64,000 nt of DNA from Lachnospiraceae bacterium XPB1003. Its GTDB lineage: Bacteria; Bacillota; Clostridia; Lachnospirales; Lachnospiraceae. Below the pieces are notes generated by a model, which ran no database searches, was not told the origin of the DNA, and saw only the letters and a list, made by a program, of their open reading frames with translations. The stretch is taken from assembly GCA_900102065.1 (NCBI GenBank), contig FMVK01000002.1, positions 124,001-188,000 on the forward strand, written 5' to 3'. This document shows positions 9,074 through 18,329 of the stretch, piece by piece (within the stretch, counting starts at the first letter, position 1; each line of letters starts with the position of its first letter). The position numbers and the translations under genes are program-made.

Positions 9074-9781
9074 ATGGACAAACCTGTGATCTTAGTCGTT
9101 GACGATGAGAGTAGAATGAGGAAGCTTGTAAAAGACTTCCTGACCAGGAGCGGATATGCCGTTGTCGAAGCAGAAGACGGAAGCGAAGCTCTTGAAAAAT
9201 TTTATCAGAATAAATCCATTTCACTTATCATACTTGATGTTATGATGCCCAAACTTGACGGGTGGGAAGTTTGCAGGGAGATACGTAAAAGCTCTCGTAT
9301 TCCGATCATAATGCTGACAGCGAAGGCCGAAGAGATGGATGAGCTTATGGGCTTCGAACTTGGTGTTGATGAATATATTTCCAAACCTTTTTCACCAAAG
9401 ATCCTTGTTGCAAGAGTTGAGGCTATTCTCAGAAGAGCAGGTGCGGATGCCTCTGCTGATAAAGTTAAGGCCGGTGCGATCATCGTAGATAAGGCGGCAC
9501 ACGTTGTTTATGTTGACGGAAAGCCTGTAGAGCTTAGCTACAAAGAATTTGAGCTTCTTTCATATTTTATCGATAATGAGGGATTAGCCCTTTCAAGAGA
9601 AAAGATCTTGAGCAGCGTTTGGAACTATGATTATTTCGGCGATGCCAGGACCATAGATACACATGTCAAGAAATTAAGGAGCAAGCTCGGTAACAGAGGC
9701 AATTACATACATACGATATGGGGCCTCGGATATAAATTTGATTCAAAGGACAGTACGCCTGATGCGCAAGGACAGGAGTAA
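9074..9781 (+). CDS. OmpR/PhoB-family response regulator
   Basis: A 235-residue two-component transcription factor. The receiver domain has the acidic pair DDE near residue 11, the phospho-acceptor Asp55 (LIILDVMMPK), a conserved Thr in MLTAK and Lys in SKPF. The C-terminal winged-helix domain shows ELSYKEFELLSYF and the recognition-helix region RTIDTHVKKLRSKLG. GGAGG lies before the ATG. The cognate kinase gene starts within its 3' end, so they form an operon with the lipoprotein gene after it. The signal sensed is unknown. Confidence 0.93.
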   Translation: MDKPVILVVDDESRMRKLVKDFLTRSGYAVVEAEDGSEALEKFYQNKSISLIILDVMMPKLDGWEVCREIRKSSRIPIIMLTAKAEEMDELMGFELGVDEYISKPFSPKILVARVEAILRRAGADASADKVKAGAIIVDKAAHVVYVDGKPVELSYKEFELLSYFIDNEGLALSREKILSSVWNYDYFGDARTIDTHVKKLRSKLGNRGNYIHTIWGLGYKFDSKDSTPDAQGQE

Positions 9782-11246
9782 AACCATATCATTAAGTCTG
9801 GAGATCACTCTCCTTTTTATCGGACTTACACTTTTCACATTTTTAGTGTGCTGGGTACTGAACTATACACTTTCGGGAAAATTCTATACTTATTCCAAAG
9901 AACAGAAGATTAAAGAGGTCTATGAAGAACTCGAGACAGAGTTTGATCATGACGGGATCAGATCGGAAAGATTTGCATCACGTATGATCTACCTCTGTAA
10001 TATAAATAATATGGACCTGGTCATCTCTGATTCCGAATCGAATACTATCTATTCGACCATATGGGATGCGACTCCTGTAACAGAACAGTTGCATGAGATC
10101 ATTTTTACAGCCAGGAACAAATCGAAGGATATCATAGAGGAGTCAGATAATTATACTATCGCCATCGTCCATGACTATTACATGCAGGGCGATTATATTG
10201 TAATGTGGGGAAATCTCGATGCAGATCATTTCTTTGTGATAAGGACCCCGTTGGAAAGTGTAAGAGAAAATGCAAAGCTTTCCAATGTGTTCCTGCTTTA
10301 TGTGGGAATATTCTCGGTAATATTGTCCTGCCTTATCGTATGTGTTGTTTCTGTGAAAGTCAGTAAGCCTATCAAAGAACTGTCCGAGATAGCGAGAGAA
10401 GCCAGTGAGCTTAGATTCGAGAAGAAATTTAAAGCAAGAGGTGCATGTGAGATAACAATGCTCGGAAGGGATATCAATATCATGTCCGAGAAATTAAAGA
10501 GCACAATATCCGATCTTAAGAGCGTTAATCTTGAGCTTCAAAAGGATGTTGCAGAGAGGGATCTTGCTGATAAGAGACGCGCTGAATTTATCTCTGATAT
10601 CTCCCATGAACTCAAGACTCCTATCGCACTGATACAGGGGTATGCGGAAGGACTTAAGGAAGGCATCATCGAAGATAAGGAGAACAGGGATTACTATTGC
10701 GAGGTTATAGTTGATGAGACGCAGAAGATGAACCGGCTTGTAAAGAGGCTTATCCTTCTAAATCAGGTTGAAAGCGGCGCTGATGCCATGACTATGGAAC
10801 GTTTTGATCTGAATGCGCTTATATCCAACTGCATTCACTCTTATGCGCTTCTTACTGATGAGCACGGGATAAAAGTGTTATTCGACAATACTCCCGGACT
10901 GTATGTATGGGCAGACGAATATCAGACCGAGGAAGTCTTCAGAAATTATTTCAGTAATGCGGCTCATTATTGCAAGGGAGAGAAGGAGATCCGTATACGT
11001 TCGGAAGTGACGGAAGGACATGTAAAGATCGGTGTCTTCAATACAGGTGATCCTATCCCGGAGGAGCATATGGGTAAACTGTGGGATAAATTCTATAAGG
11101 TTGATAAGTCCAGATCCAGAGAATACGGAGGAAGCGGACTTGGGCTATCCATAGTTAAAGCGATAATGGATTCCATGAACGGAACTTACGGTGTGACCAA
11201 TTATGATGACGGAGTGGAATTTTGGTTTGAGCTTGAGACGAAATGA
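9762..11246 (+). CDS. Membrane sensor histidine kinase
   Basis: A 494-residue kinase partner of the preceding regulator. It has a first membrane segment near residues 17-38, an extracytoplasmic sensor region of about 140 residues, a second segment near residues 170-195 and a HAMP linker. The HisKA box has phospho-acceptor His282 (DISHELKTP), and a HATPase domain has N box NYFSNAAHY and GSGLGLSIVKAI. A TTG at 9738 in the same frame would add eight residues. The ATG at 9762 is preferred because AAAGGA lies 11 bases upstream. It overlaps the regulator by 20 bases and the lipoprotein gene by four. Confidence 0.92.
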   Translation: MRKDRSKTISLSLEITLLFIGLTLFTFLVCWVLNYTLSGKFYTYSKEQKIKEVYEELETEFDHDGIRSERFASRMIYLCNINNMDLVISDSESNTIYSTIWDATPVTEQLHEIIFTARNKSKDIIEESDNYTIAIVHDYYMQGDYIVMWGNLDADHFFVIRTPLESVRENAKLSNVFLLYVGIFSVILSCLIVCVVSVKVSKPIKELSEIAREASELRFEKKFKARGACEITMLGRDINIMSEKLKSTISDLKSVNLELQKDVAERDLADKRRAEFISDISHELKTPIALIQGYAEGLKEGIIEDKENRDYYCEVIVDETQKMNRLVKRLILLNQVESGADAMTMERFDLNALISNCIHSYALLTDEHGIKVLFDNTPGLYVWADEYQTEEVFRNYFSNAAHYCKGEKEIRIRSEVTEGHVKIGVFNTGDPIPEEHMGKLWDKFYKVDKSRSREYGGSGLGLSIVKAIMDSMNGTYGVTNYDDGVEFWFELETK

Positions 11247-12049
11247 TAATGATGATAAAATTATCACATATGAAAAAGAAAAACATTAAAACAATTTCTT
11301 TTTTAACGATCATATCAGCTGCTTTTCTGAGCGGCTGCACTACCAATGCTATCCCCGACCTGCCTGAAAAAGATATGAAGCAGGTGGAGGAATATGCGGC
11401 AGGTCTTCTTTTGGAGAATGCCACAGATCATAAATCCACTCTTGTTTCAGACGAAGAAATAGCAGATGCTTTGGAAGATGCCAAACGTAAAGCGGAGCTT
11501 CGTGAACGTGCCGAAGAGATGCGCAGGCAGGAGCAGGAATCCAAGGAAAATAAACAGGATAATGACGATCAAGACGGCGGAGGTTCTTCCGACCCTGTTA
11601 CTGCAGAACCTGTTTATACGGATATAGATGATTTTCTGGGGGTCGATGGTATTGAGATAGATTATTCCGGATATCAGATCTGCGAACAGTATCCCGAACA
11701 GACGGAATCCGATGACTGGCAGGGAGTGGCTAAAGCTACTGCGGGATGTAAATTTGTAGTTTTTAAATTTGATGTGAGCAATGATTCGGATTCGCCTGTT
11801 TATTTAGATATGGCTTCCGTTGATGTACACTTTGGATTCAGATTCAATGAACAGGTTTCCAAGTCTGCACTGACAACGCTTCTTTTAAACGATCTGGCTA
11901 TGTATCGAGGTGAGATTCAGCCCGGAGATACGGAACTGGTTCTTTTGTCTGAAATGACAGCATCTGAGGCTGACAACTTACAGTCGGCTGTGCTGATTAT
12001 GAGATTGGATGATCAGCGCACGGAAAACACGCTTTTTTCGTCACAGTGA
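11243..12049 (+). CDS. Secreted lipoprotein, DUF4352/DUF5067-like C-terminal domain
   Basis: A lipoprotein of about 268 residues with a lipobox LSGC at residues 29-32 after a hydrophobic signal segment. A charged, Gln/Glu/Asp-rich linker follows, then a C-terminal domain of about 130 residues. Its pattern (FKFDVSNDSDSPVYLD, a long-strand immunoglobulin-like layout) resembles secreted telokin-like DUF4352 proteins. The ATG at 11243 overlaps the kinase stop by four bases; an ATG at 11270 would give a more usual signal peptide (MKKKN) and is equally possible. As the third gene of the two-component operon it may be an accessory sensor, which is inference. Confidence 0.75.
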   Translation: MIMMIKLSHMKKKNIKTISFLTIISAAFLSGCTTNAIPDLPEKDMKQVEEYAAGLLLENATDHKSTLVSDEEIADALEDAKRKAELRERAEEMRRQEQESKENKQDNDDQDGGGSSDPVTAEPVYTDIDDFLGVDGIEIDYSGYQICEQYPEQTESDDWQGVAKATAGCKFVVFKFDVSNDSDSPVYLDMASVDVHFGFRFNEQVSKSALTTLLLNDLAMYRGEIQPGDTELVLLSEMTASEADNLQSAVLIMRLDDQRTENTLFSSQ

Positions 12050-12060
12050 CGTAAAAAAGA

Positions 12061-12089
12061 TAGACTTTTATATGTTTTTTTATTATAAT
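12061..12089 (+). promoter_or_regulatory. Candidate sigma-A promoter for cheV
   Basis: TAGACT (12061-12066) and TATAAT (12084-12089) are spaced by 17 bases. The -10 is consensus, the -35 matches 4 of 6. A small hairpin TCCTG-ATTA-CAGGA lies in the roughly 95-base leader that follows. No sigma-D-like flagellar promoter was seen here. Confidence 0.55.
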
Positions 12090-12190
12090 TATCCAAGATA
12101 GTTTTGAATTAAGAGAGGGTTTCCTGATTACAGGATTTCTTCAGGAGCAGGGGTTGTAAGGCGCAAAAATCATTACAGAGGTGGCGGGTT

Positions 12191-13105
12191 ATGGATACTA
12201 AGATTTTACTTGAAAACGGAACGAATGAATTAGAGATTCTTGAATTCACGCTTGCGGGAAATTCTTATGGTATTAATGTTGCAAAGATCCGTGAGATTAT
12301 TCCCTATCAGGCAGTTACACCGGTGCCCAATGCGCATCCTTCGGTTGAAGGTGTGTTTATGCCGCGTGATCAGATGATCACGGCTATCGATCTTAAGAAT
12401 TGTCTTCAGAGAGGTCAGTCCGAACCTCACGGACTTTTTATAATCACGAATTTCAATCTTTTGAATATTGCATTCCACGTTGATACGGTTATAGGTATCC
12501 ATCGTGTTTCCTGGACAGAGATCATCAAGCCTGATACAACCATTTCCAGTACGGAAGACGGTATATCCACAGGTATCATCAAGAAGAACGGGAAGCTTAT
12601 CATCATCCTCGACTTTGAGAAGATAGTTACGGATATCAATCCCGAGACCGGACTCAAGGTTGCCGAGATCGATGAGATGGGTGCACGTTCAAGGAATAAT
12701 ACACCGATTTTGATCGCAGAGGATTCTGCACTTCTTAACAAACTCATTGTTGAAAGTCTCAGACGTGCAGGCTATGTAAATACAACTCATACTGAGAACG
12801 GACAGCAGGCGTGGGATCAGCTCACACTTTGGAAAAGTGCGGGCACCATTGAAAAGAATTGCCAGTGCGTTATCACTGATATCGAGATGCCTCAGATGGA
12901 TGGACACAGGCTTACAAAGCTTATCAAAGATGATGACGATCTTAAGCATATCCCGGTCATCATTTTCTCGTCTCTGATTAATACAGAGATGCGTCGCAAG
13001 GGCGAACAGCTTGGTGCTGATGCTCAGCTTACAAAACCCGAGATCGGTAATCTTGTAAGAACAATAGATCAGGTTTTGGACATCAGTTCCAAAGGCGATG
13101 AGTGA
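12191..13105 (+). CDS. cheV: Chemotaxis coupling protein CheV
   Basis: CheV is a coupling protein made of a CheW domain and a phosphorylatable receiver, linking chemoreceptors to the CheA kinase. In this 304-residue protein the CheW domain spans about residues 12-155 (LEFTLAGNSYGINVAKIREII near its start). The receiver spans about 168-298, with phospho-acceptor Asp230 (CVITDIEMPQMDG) and a Lys in LTKPE. No other che gene is nearby, so it stands alone with its own promoter and terminator. It implies that the organism has, or had, a chemotaxis system. Confidence 0.95.
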   Translation: MDTKILLENGTNELEILEFTLAGNSYGINVAKIREIIPYQAVTPVPNAHPSVEGVFMPRDQMITAIDLKNCLQRGQSEPHGLFIITNFNLLNIAFHVDTVIGIHRVSWTEIIKPDTTISSTEDGISTGIIKKNGKLIIILDFEKIVTDINPETGLKVAEIDEMGARSRNNTPILIAEDSALLNKLIVESLRRAGYVNTTHTENGQQAWDQLTLWKSAGTIEKNCQCVITDIEMPQMDGHRLTKLIKDDDDLKHIPVIIFSSLINTEMRRKGEQLGADAQLTKPEIGNLVRTIDQVLDISSKGDE

Positions 13106-13135
13106 TCAGTTTAAAGTTGGATTATCAAATAAGTC

Positions 13136-13167
13136 AAAAACCGGGACATGATAAAGCCCCGGTTTTT
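13136..13167 (+). terminator. Rho-independent terminator after cheV
   Basis: AAAAACCGGG (13136-13145) pairs with CCCGGTTTTT (13158-13167). It ends only 13 bases before the next ATG, so the following gene either needs its own promoter or depends on read-through. Confidence 0.85.
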
Positions 13168-13180
13168 AATCTTTTAAAAT

Positions 13181-16177
13181 ATGAGCGCAGAAGAAGAATA
13201 TCTTGACAGGTTGCTTGCTCAGGCAATGCAACCCAAAAAATCAAATAACGAAACAGGTGCCGCAGCCGAAAAAGTTATCATTGCTGAGGTTCCTGTTTCG
13301 GTGTCCTCGGGGGAAAATTCAGATAAGATCCGTGGCTCGAAGAAAGAGAATGATATCTTTAACGGAAAGTCGAAGGGAAACAAGGATTTTTCGCTGGATG
13401 ATGTGGATGCGGAACAGCTTGCAAAAGAAATAGCTGATTTTGAGGCTGACGCCGATGAGAGTATCTTACCCGGTATCACTGATGCCGGTGAAGATGTGAA
13501 TACAGAAGCTGATTTAAACGATGAAGCGGCAGAACATGAAACAGCAATTGAGGGATCCTCAAATGCTGAAGCTTTAACGGAGGACTCCCCGGATGTTGGA
13601 CAGGATCAGGCCGGTGACAGCCTTTCTGCGGGACCTGTTAAAGAAGAGTTCTCAGAAGAAGCACTTCTTGCCGCCCTTAATGAGACCGGCCCGTCAGGTG
13701 GCGCAGACAGTCTCACAAAAGATGATATTTCCGGAGTCGAAGATCTGCTCACAGATCTCGATATGGCAATGAGCGAAGAAAATGACGCTGTATCCGATAC
13801 TGATATAGCTGCACTTGCGGGAATGCTTCCCGATACGGATCTGTTGGGCGATGATCTGTCTGTCGATACAACAAATGACTCCGGTTCTGCGGAGACAGAG
13901 TCGGTTCATGCCGAGATGCCTGATATAGCCGGCATGGATGAAATAGATGGATTAGATGCTGTAGATGCAGAGTCGATAGATGATGCTGCGAAGGCAGATC
14001 TTGGTGCAGATCTCGATGCATTGGCAGGCTTAGATGCCTTGGATGCTATGAACGCAATGGATGGCGAGGCTTCAGACACCGGTTCTGCGGAGACAGAGTC
14101 GGTTCATGCTGAGATGCCTGATATAGCCGGCATGGATGAAATAGATGGATTAGATGCTGTAGATGCAGAGTCGATAGATGATGCTGCGAAGGCAGATCTT
14201 GATGCAGATCTCGATGCATTGGCAGGCTTAGATGCCTTGGATGCTATGAACGCAATGGATGGCGAGGCAATGGATGCCGATTCTCCTGATATCGGTTCAC
14301 CGGATCAGTCAGATGAATTGGATATGAATGAGTTTTCCGATGCCAGCGATATGGGTGATCTTGCATCCATGGATCTGGAAGATATTGAATCACGTCTCGC
14401 AGAAGCCGAAGCTGCTGGCAACGAAGAGATACAGGTTCCCGGTGCGGACGGGGATATAACAGATATCATCGGTGCAATGGAAGGTGTAGATCCCGGCCTG
14501 GATGATATCAAGTCCGTGCTTGATAAGTCTGATCAGAATATTGCTGTTGATGCCGCATTATTTGATGAGCCTGATATACCCGATCCTCTGGCAGCACTTG
14601 ATGATGAATCAGAGGGTGAAGAAGATCCTGCTGCAGGTGCAAAGGGCAAAAAGGGAAAAAAAGAAAAGAAGAAAAAAGATAAGAATAAAAAAGGCGGACT
14701 TTTCGCCGGCCTTTTCAAAAAGAAAAAGAAAGGCGAAGAAGAAATTAAGCCTGAGGAAAACTATTCTGATGAGGATGAGCTTGACCTGACATCAAAGCTG
14801 GATCCGAATGATTTTGTTTCGGAAGATGCAGCCGATATGCCGCGTGAAGAATCCGATGAGACGGTTGCGGCAATGTTCTCGGGACTCGACAGCATCTTTT
14901 CCGATGAAGGTGCCGAAGCTTCTGCAGGTGACGACTCTTTCTTCGGTGAATCTGCATTAAATGAACCCTCATTAAGCGAGCCGGCTTTTGGCGAAACAGA
15001 TTCTTCAGATACAGGTGCGGATGAGGCACCTAAAATGAACGGTGGTTTTTCGGGCGGTGGCGGAAGCACGGATCCGGATGGACCAGGAGATGAGGAATCC
15101 GCGAAAAATAAGAAGGGCAAAAAAGAGAAAAAAGATAATATCTTCAAGCGTATCTTTGCAGCTTTGATGGAAGATCCGGATGAGGATCTGGGAGCTGTAC
15201 CGGAAGAGCAGGAGACTAAGCTCAGTGAAGAAAACAAGCAGATCCTGAGTGAGGTTGACGGCGAAGAAGAAAAGCCCAAAAAAGAAAAGAAAAAAAAACA
15301 ACCGAAAGAGAAAAAAGAAAAAAAGCCCAAGGTAAAAAAGCCGAAAAAGGAAAAGGTAAAGAAGCCGGAAGAGCCGGGCGTTAAGATACCGCGCAAATTT
15401 AAGATCAGGACATTTATGACTGCGGGATCGGTTCTGGCTGCCATTTTGGTACTTACCATACTTGTTCCTTCGGCTAATGTTATGAGTTCTGCCAGGGCTG
15501 CTTATTATGATCAGAATTATAAAGACGCATTCCTTTCAATGTATGGTAAGGATCTCAACGAAAGCGATAAACTTATCTATGACAGATCCAAGACCATAAT
15601 CCTTTTGGACAGAAAGTATGATTCTTATGTTCAATACGAAGCTATGGGAATGCGTGATAAGGCACTTGATTCTCTGCTTCAGGGACTTGCCAGATATGAG
15701 GCATTAAGGGATACTGCAATTGAACTTGATGTCATCGAGAATCTTGATGCCACAAGACAAAAGATCCTGAAAGCGCTCATGGATGATTATTCGATATCCG
15801 AAGAAGAGGCGATGGAGGTATTGACATATTCTCCTGCGGATTATTCCGGTAAGGTAAGGGCCGCAGCCGAGGGACTTCCGTATATCACCATCGATGAACA
15901 GGTTGCCGCAGTATATGGTACACCGTCAAATGCAGATGGCAATGAAAATGATCAGGGAACGACTCCGGATGAAACTTCGTTAAATGAAGCGGAAGATGAA
16001 CTTTATCCCGATCTCCTTCCGGAAGAACAGGAATATATAGAGGGGAACAGTGCTGAACCGATCGGAGAAACTGAAGATGTTTCTGTTACCGAGTCTGAGG
16101 AGAAGAAGAAAGAAGGCTACGGCGAACGTCAGGACGGCACCAATGTAACTGTGGAAATAGAAAGCGATCAGTTTTGA
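13181..16177 (+). CDS. Large acidic repeat protein with Lys-rich blocks and one membrane segment
   Basis: A 998-residue protein that I do not recognise. Residues 1-480 are very acidic and rich in Ala, Asp, Glu, Met and Leu, including two near-identical 66-residue repeats (residues 234-299 and 300-365). Lys/Glu-rich blocks lie around residues 488-512, 640-655 and 695-745. The first two are each followed or preceded by short GLFAGLF / NIFKRIF hydrophobic patches. A single membrane segment is at about residues 747-769. The last 230 residues look extracytoplasmic, helical and possibly TPR-like. No ribosome binding site precedes the ATG and an in-frame stop lies at 13175-13177, so the true start could be a little downstream (for example the ATG at 13226). 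Confidence 0.7.
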   Translation: MSAEEEYLDRLLAQAMQPKKSNNETGAAAEKVIIAEVPVSVSSGENSDKIRGSKKENDIFNGKSKGNKDFSLDDVDAEQLAKEIADFEADADESILPGITDAGEDVNTEADLNDEAAEHETAIEGSSNAEALTEDSPDVGQDQAGDSLSAGPVKEEFSEEALLAALNETGPSGGADSLTKDDISGVEDLLTDLDMAMSEENDAVSDTDIAALAGMLPDTDLLGDDLSVDTTNDSGSAETESVHAEMPDIAGMDEIDGLDAVDAESIDDAAKADLGADLDALAGLDALDAMNAMDGEASDTGSAETESVHAEMPDIAGMDEIDGLDAVDAESIDDAAKADLDADLDALAGLDALDAMNAMDGEAMDADSPDIGSPDQSDELDMNEFSDASDMGDLASMDLEDIESRLAEAEAAGNEEIQVPGADGDITDIIGAMEGVDPGLDDIKSVLDKSDQNIAVDAALFDEPDIPDPLAALDDESEGEEDPAAGAKGKKGKKEKKKKDKNKKGGLFAGLFKKKKKGEEEIKPEENYSDEDELDLTSKLDPNDFVSEDAADMPREESDETVAAMFSGLDSIFSDEGAEASAGDDSFFGESALNEPSLSEPAFGETDSSDTGADEAPKMNGGFSGGGGSTDPDGPGDEESAKNKKGKKEKKDNIFKRIFAALMEDPDEDLGAVPEEQETKLSEENKQILSEVDGEEEKPKKEKKKKQPKEKKEKKPKVKKPKKEKVKKPEEPGVKIPRKFKIRTFMTAGSVLAAILVLTILVPSANVMSSARAAYYDQNYKDAFLSMYGKDLNESDKLIYDRSKTIILLDRKYDSYVQYEAMGMRDKALDSLLQGLARYEALRDTAIELDVIENLDATRQKILKALMDDYSISEEEAMEVLTYSPADYSGKVRAAAEGLPYITIDEQVAAVYGTPSNADGNENDQGTTPDETSLNEAEDELYPDLLPEEQEYIEGNSAEPIGETEDVSVTESEEKKKEGYGERQDGTNVTVEIESDQF
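13881..14268 (+). repeat. 198-bp in-frame tandem duplication
   Basis: Bases 13881-14070 and 14079-14268 are near-identical copies at an offset of 198 bases (66 codons). By eye I see only two base differences across about 190 aligned bases, one silent (GCC/GCT) and one changing Gly to Asp. The near identity at synonymous sites points to a recent duplication or ongoing homogenisation. Confidence 0.9.
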
Positions 16178-16239
16178 ATTGATCATTGATTTTTCTGCCC
16201 GAAAAAATGATAATTGTTTCGGGTTTAAGAGGTATAAGA

Positions 16240-16851
16240 ATGATAGCAATATTAGATTATGATGCAGGTAATATCCGAAGCGTGGAGAAGGCTCTGCTTT
16301 CTCTGGGACAGGTTGTTTCTGTGACCAGAGATGCGGAAACTATATTAAATGCTGACAGAGTGGTGCTTCCAGGCGTTGGCGTCTTCGGAGATGCGATGGG
16401 CAATCTTGAGAAGTATGGACTGGTACCTGTCATCAAAAAAGTGATTGAGAATAACACACCTTTTCTTGCAATCTGCGTAGGCATCCAGCTTCTTTTTGAA
16501 GAGAGCGAAGAGTCGCCGGGGGCAAAGGGACTCGGGATATTTAAGGGGAAGATTTTGAGGATACCGCCTTCGGAAGATATCAAGGTTCCTCAGATCGGCT
16601 GGAATTCACTTCATATCGAAAAACCTTCCGTATTGTTAAATGGAATAAACGAGAACGCATATGTATATTTTGTTCATTCGTATTATGTAAAAGCCGAGGA
16701 AGAAGATATCATCACATCCTCTGCTGAATACGGTGTTCATATTCATGCTTCGGTTGAGAGAGGAAATGTATTTGCCACTCAGTTCCATCCCGAGAAGAGC
16801 TCTTCGGTCGGATTAAAGATACTTAAGAATTTCATAGATTATAAAGGATGA
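16240..16851 (+). CDS. hisH: Imidazole glycerol phosphate synthase, glutamine amidotransferase subunit
   Basis: HisH hydrolyses glutamine and passes ammonia to HisF in histidine synthesis. The 203-residue class I amidotransferase has the nucleophile Cys in [10 protein letters not shown] and the His-Glu pair in TQFHPEKSS. An in-frame ATG at 16186 would add 18 residues. The ATG at 16240 is preferred because AAGAGG precedes it and the protein then begins [11 protein letters not shown] as in the family. hisF follows four bases later. The other his genes are not in the window. Confidence 0.96.
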   Translation: MIAILDYDAGNIRSVEKALLSLGQVVSVTRDAETILNADRVVLPGVGVFGDAMGNLEKYGLVPVIKKVIENNTPFLAICVGIQLLFEESEESPGAKGLGIFKGKILRIPPSEDIKVPQIGWNSLHIEKPSVLLNGINENAYVYFVHSYYVKAEEEDIITSSAEYGVHIHASVERGNVFATQFHPEKSSSVGLKILKNFIDYKG

Positions 16852-16855
16852 TAAA

Positions 16856-17617
16856 ATGCACACAAAACGTATAATACCCTGTCTTGATGTAAATAACGGA
16901 CGAGTTGTAAAAGGGGTAAAGTTTGTTGATCTTATAGATGCCGGCGATCCTGTTGAAGCTGCAAAAGCTTATGATGCAGCCGGAGCCGATGAACTTGTAT
17001 TTCTGGATATAACAGCTTCAAGCGATTCGAGAGAGACTGTTATTGATATGGTTAGCCGCGTGGCAGAACAGGTTTTTATACCCTTCACGGTAGGCGGCGG
17101 TATTAGGAGTGTTGATAATTTCAGACAGCTCCTTCGTGCGGGTGCCGATAAAGTTGCGGTCAACTCCGCGGCGATAATGAATCCGTCCCTTATCTCCGAA
17201 GCTGCAGATAAATTTGGCTCACAGTGTGTTGTACTTGCAATCGATGCAAAGAGACGTGCTGACGGAAGCGGCTGGAATATTTTCAAGAACGGCGGAAGAG
17301 TCGATATGGGTATTGATGCCGTCGAGTGGGCTGTTAAAGCTGTTGAACTCGGCGCCGGTGAAGTTCTTCTCACCAGCATGGACTGTGACGGAACAAAAGC
17401 AGGATATGATATCGAACTTACCAGGAAAGTAGCTGAAAGCGTATCTGTACCTGTTATAGCATCCGGCGGTGCCGGTACCAAAGCTCATTTTTATGAAGCT
17501 CTTACGGATGGCAAGGCTGATGCGGCTCTTGCAGCATCCCTTTTTCACTTCAAAGAACTTGAAATAAAAGAAGTGAAGGAGTATCTTAAAGAGCGTAATG
17601 TTTCCGTAAGACTTTAA
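16856..17617 (+). CDS. hisF: Imidazole glycerol phosphate synthase, cyclase subunit
   Basis: HisF is the TIM-barrel cyclase that forms imidazole glycerol phosphate and AICAR with ammonia from HisH. The 253-residue length is typical. The N-terminal [17 protein letters not shown] carries the catalytic Asp, TVGGGIRS and IASGGAG are the phosphate-binding loops, and [14 protein letters not shown] holds the second catalytic Asp. It is directly coupled to hisH and is followed by ung after 13 bases. Confidence 0.97.
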   Translation: MHTKRIIPCLDVNNGRVVKGVKFVDLIDAGDPVEAAKAYDAAGADELVFLDITASSDSRETVIDMVSRVAEQVFIPFTVGGGIRSVDNFRQLLRAGADKVAVNSAAIMNPSLISEAADKFGSQCVVLAIDAKRRADGSGWNIFKNGGRVDMGIDAVEWAVKAVELGAGEVLLTSMDCDGTKAGYDIELTRKVAESVSVPVIASGGAGTKAHFYEALTDGKADAALAASLFHFKELEIKEVKEYLKERNVSVRL

Positions 17618-17630
17618 GGCGGATTTTAGT

Positions 17631-18302
17631 ATGCCTCCTATTTCTAATGATTGGCAGGAAGCACTGTCAGAGGAATTTAAGAAACCGTATTATAAAAGGC
17701 TGTATGAGAAAGTAAATAACGAGTATCATACGGGTCCTGTTTTTCCTCCTGCACAGGATATCTTTAACGCATTTCATCTAACACCACTTCACGAAGTCAA
17801 AGCCGTTATACTCGGTCAGGATCCTTATATCAATGAGGGCCAGGCTCACGGACTGTGTTTTTCGGTAAAAGCCGGAAATGCGCTGCCGCCTTCTCTTGTA
17901 AATATTTACAAGGAGATCCATGATGATCTTGGCTGCGACATACCGAAGTCAGGCGATCTGACCAAGTGGGCGAAGCAGGGTGTTCTCCTTCTTAATACAG
18001 TTCTTACCGTCAGGGCACATCAGTCCATGTCCCATCAGGGGATTGGCTGGGAAGTATTCACCGACGCGGTCATAGAGAGAATAAATAAAGAAAACAGGCC
18101 GATAGTTTTTCTGTTATGGGGGGCGCCCGCAGGCAGAAAAGCTGCTATGCTGGATAATCCGGCTCATCTGGTTTTAAAAGCGCCTCATCCGAGTCCGCTT
18201 TCCGCATACAGAGGGTTCTTTGGATGTAAGCATTTCAGCAAGACCAATGAGTTCCTAAAAGCCCATGGAGCAGAACCTATCGACTGGCAAATAGAAGATT
18301 AA
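17631..18302 (+). CDS. ung: Uracil-DNA glycosylase
   Basis: Ung removes uracil from DNA at the first step of base excision repair. The 223-residue protein is of the usual family 1 length, with the water-activating GQDPY motif at residues 62-66 (catalytic Asp64) and the HPSPLSAYRGFFGC leucine loop near the C-terminus. The gene sits 13 bases after hisF and probably shares its transcript. dut, the enzyme that prevents uracil incorporation, is far downstream (63.5 kb). Confidence 0.97.
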   Translation: MPPISNDWQEALSEEFKKPYYKRLYEKVNNEYHTGPVFPPAQDIFNAFHLTPLHEVKAVILGQDPYINEGQAHGLCFSVKAGNALPPSLVNIYKEIHDDLGCDIPKSGDLTKWAKQGVLLLNTVLTVRAHQSMSHQGIGWEVFTDAVIERINKENRPIVFLLWGAPAGRKAAMLDNPAHLVLKAPHPSPLSAYRGFFGCKHFSKTNEFLKAHGAEPIDWQIED

Positions 18303-18329
18303 CATACATAAAGAAAGCAGGACTGAAAA

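Noticed and set aside
13881-14268. Tandem repeat considered as a CRISPR array or mobile element
   Set aside because: There are only two copies of 198 bases, both in frame within one gene, with no short spacers, no cas genes and no transposase.
14761-15459. Open frame of 232 codons on the minus strand opposite the acidic repeat protein
   Set aside because: The Ser/Phe-rich sequence is the reverse image of Lys/Glu codon runs; the plus-strand frame covers the whole 3 kb.
16198-16226. Hairpin CCCGAAA/TTTCGGG between the acidic repeat gene and hisH as a terminator
   Set aside because: Only three T residues follow and the loop is long; it could equally be a leader stem, so it was not listed.
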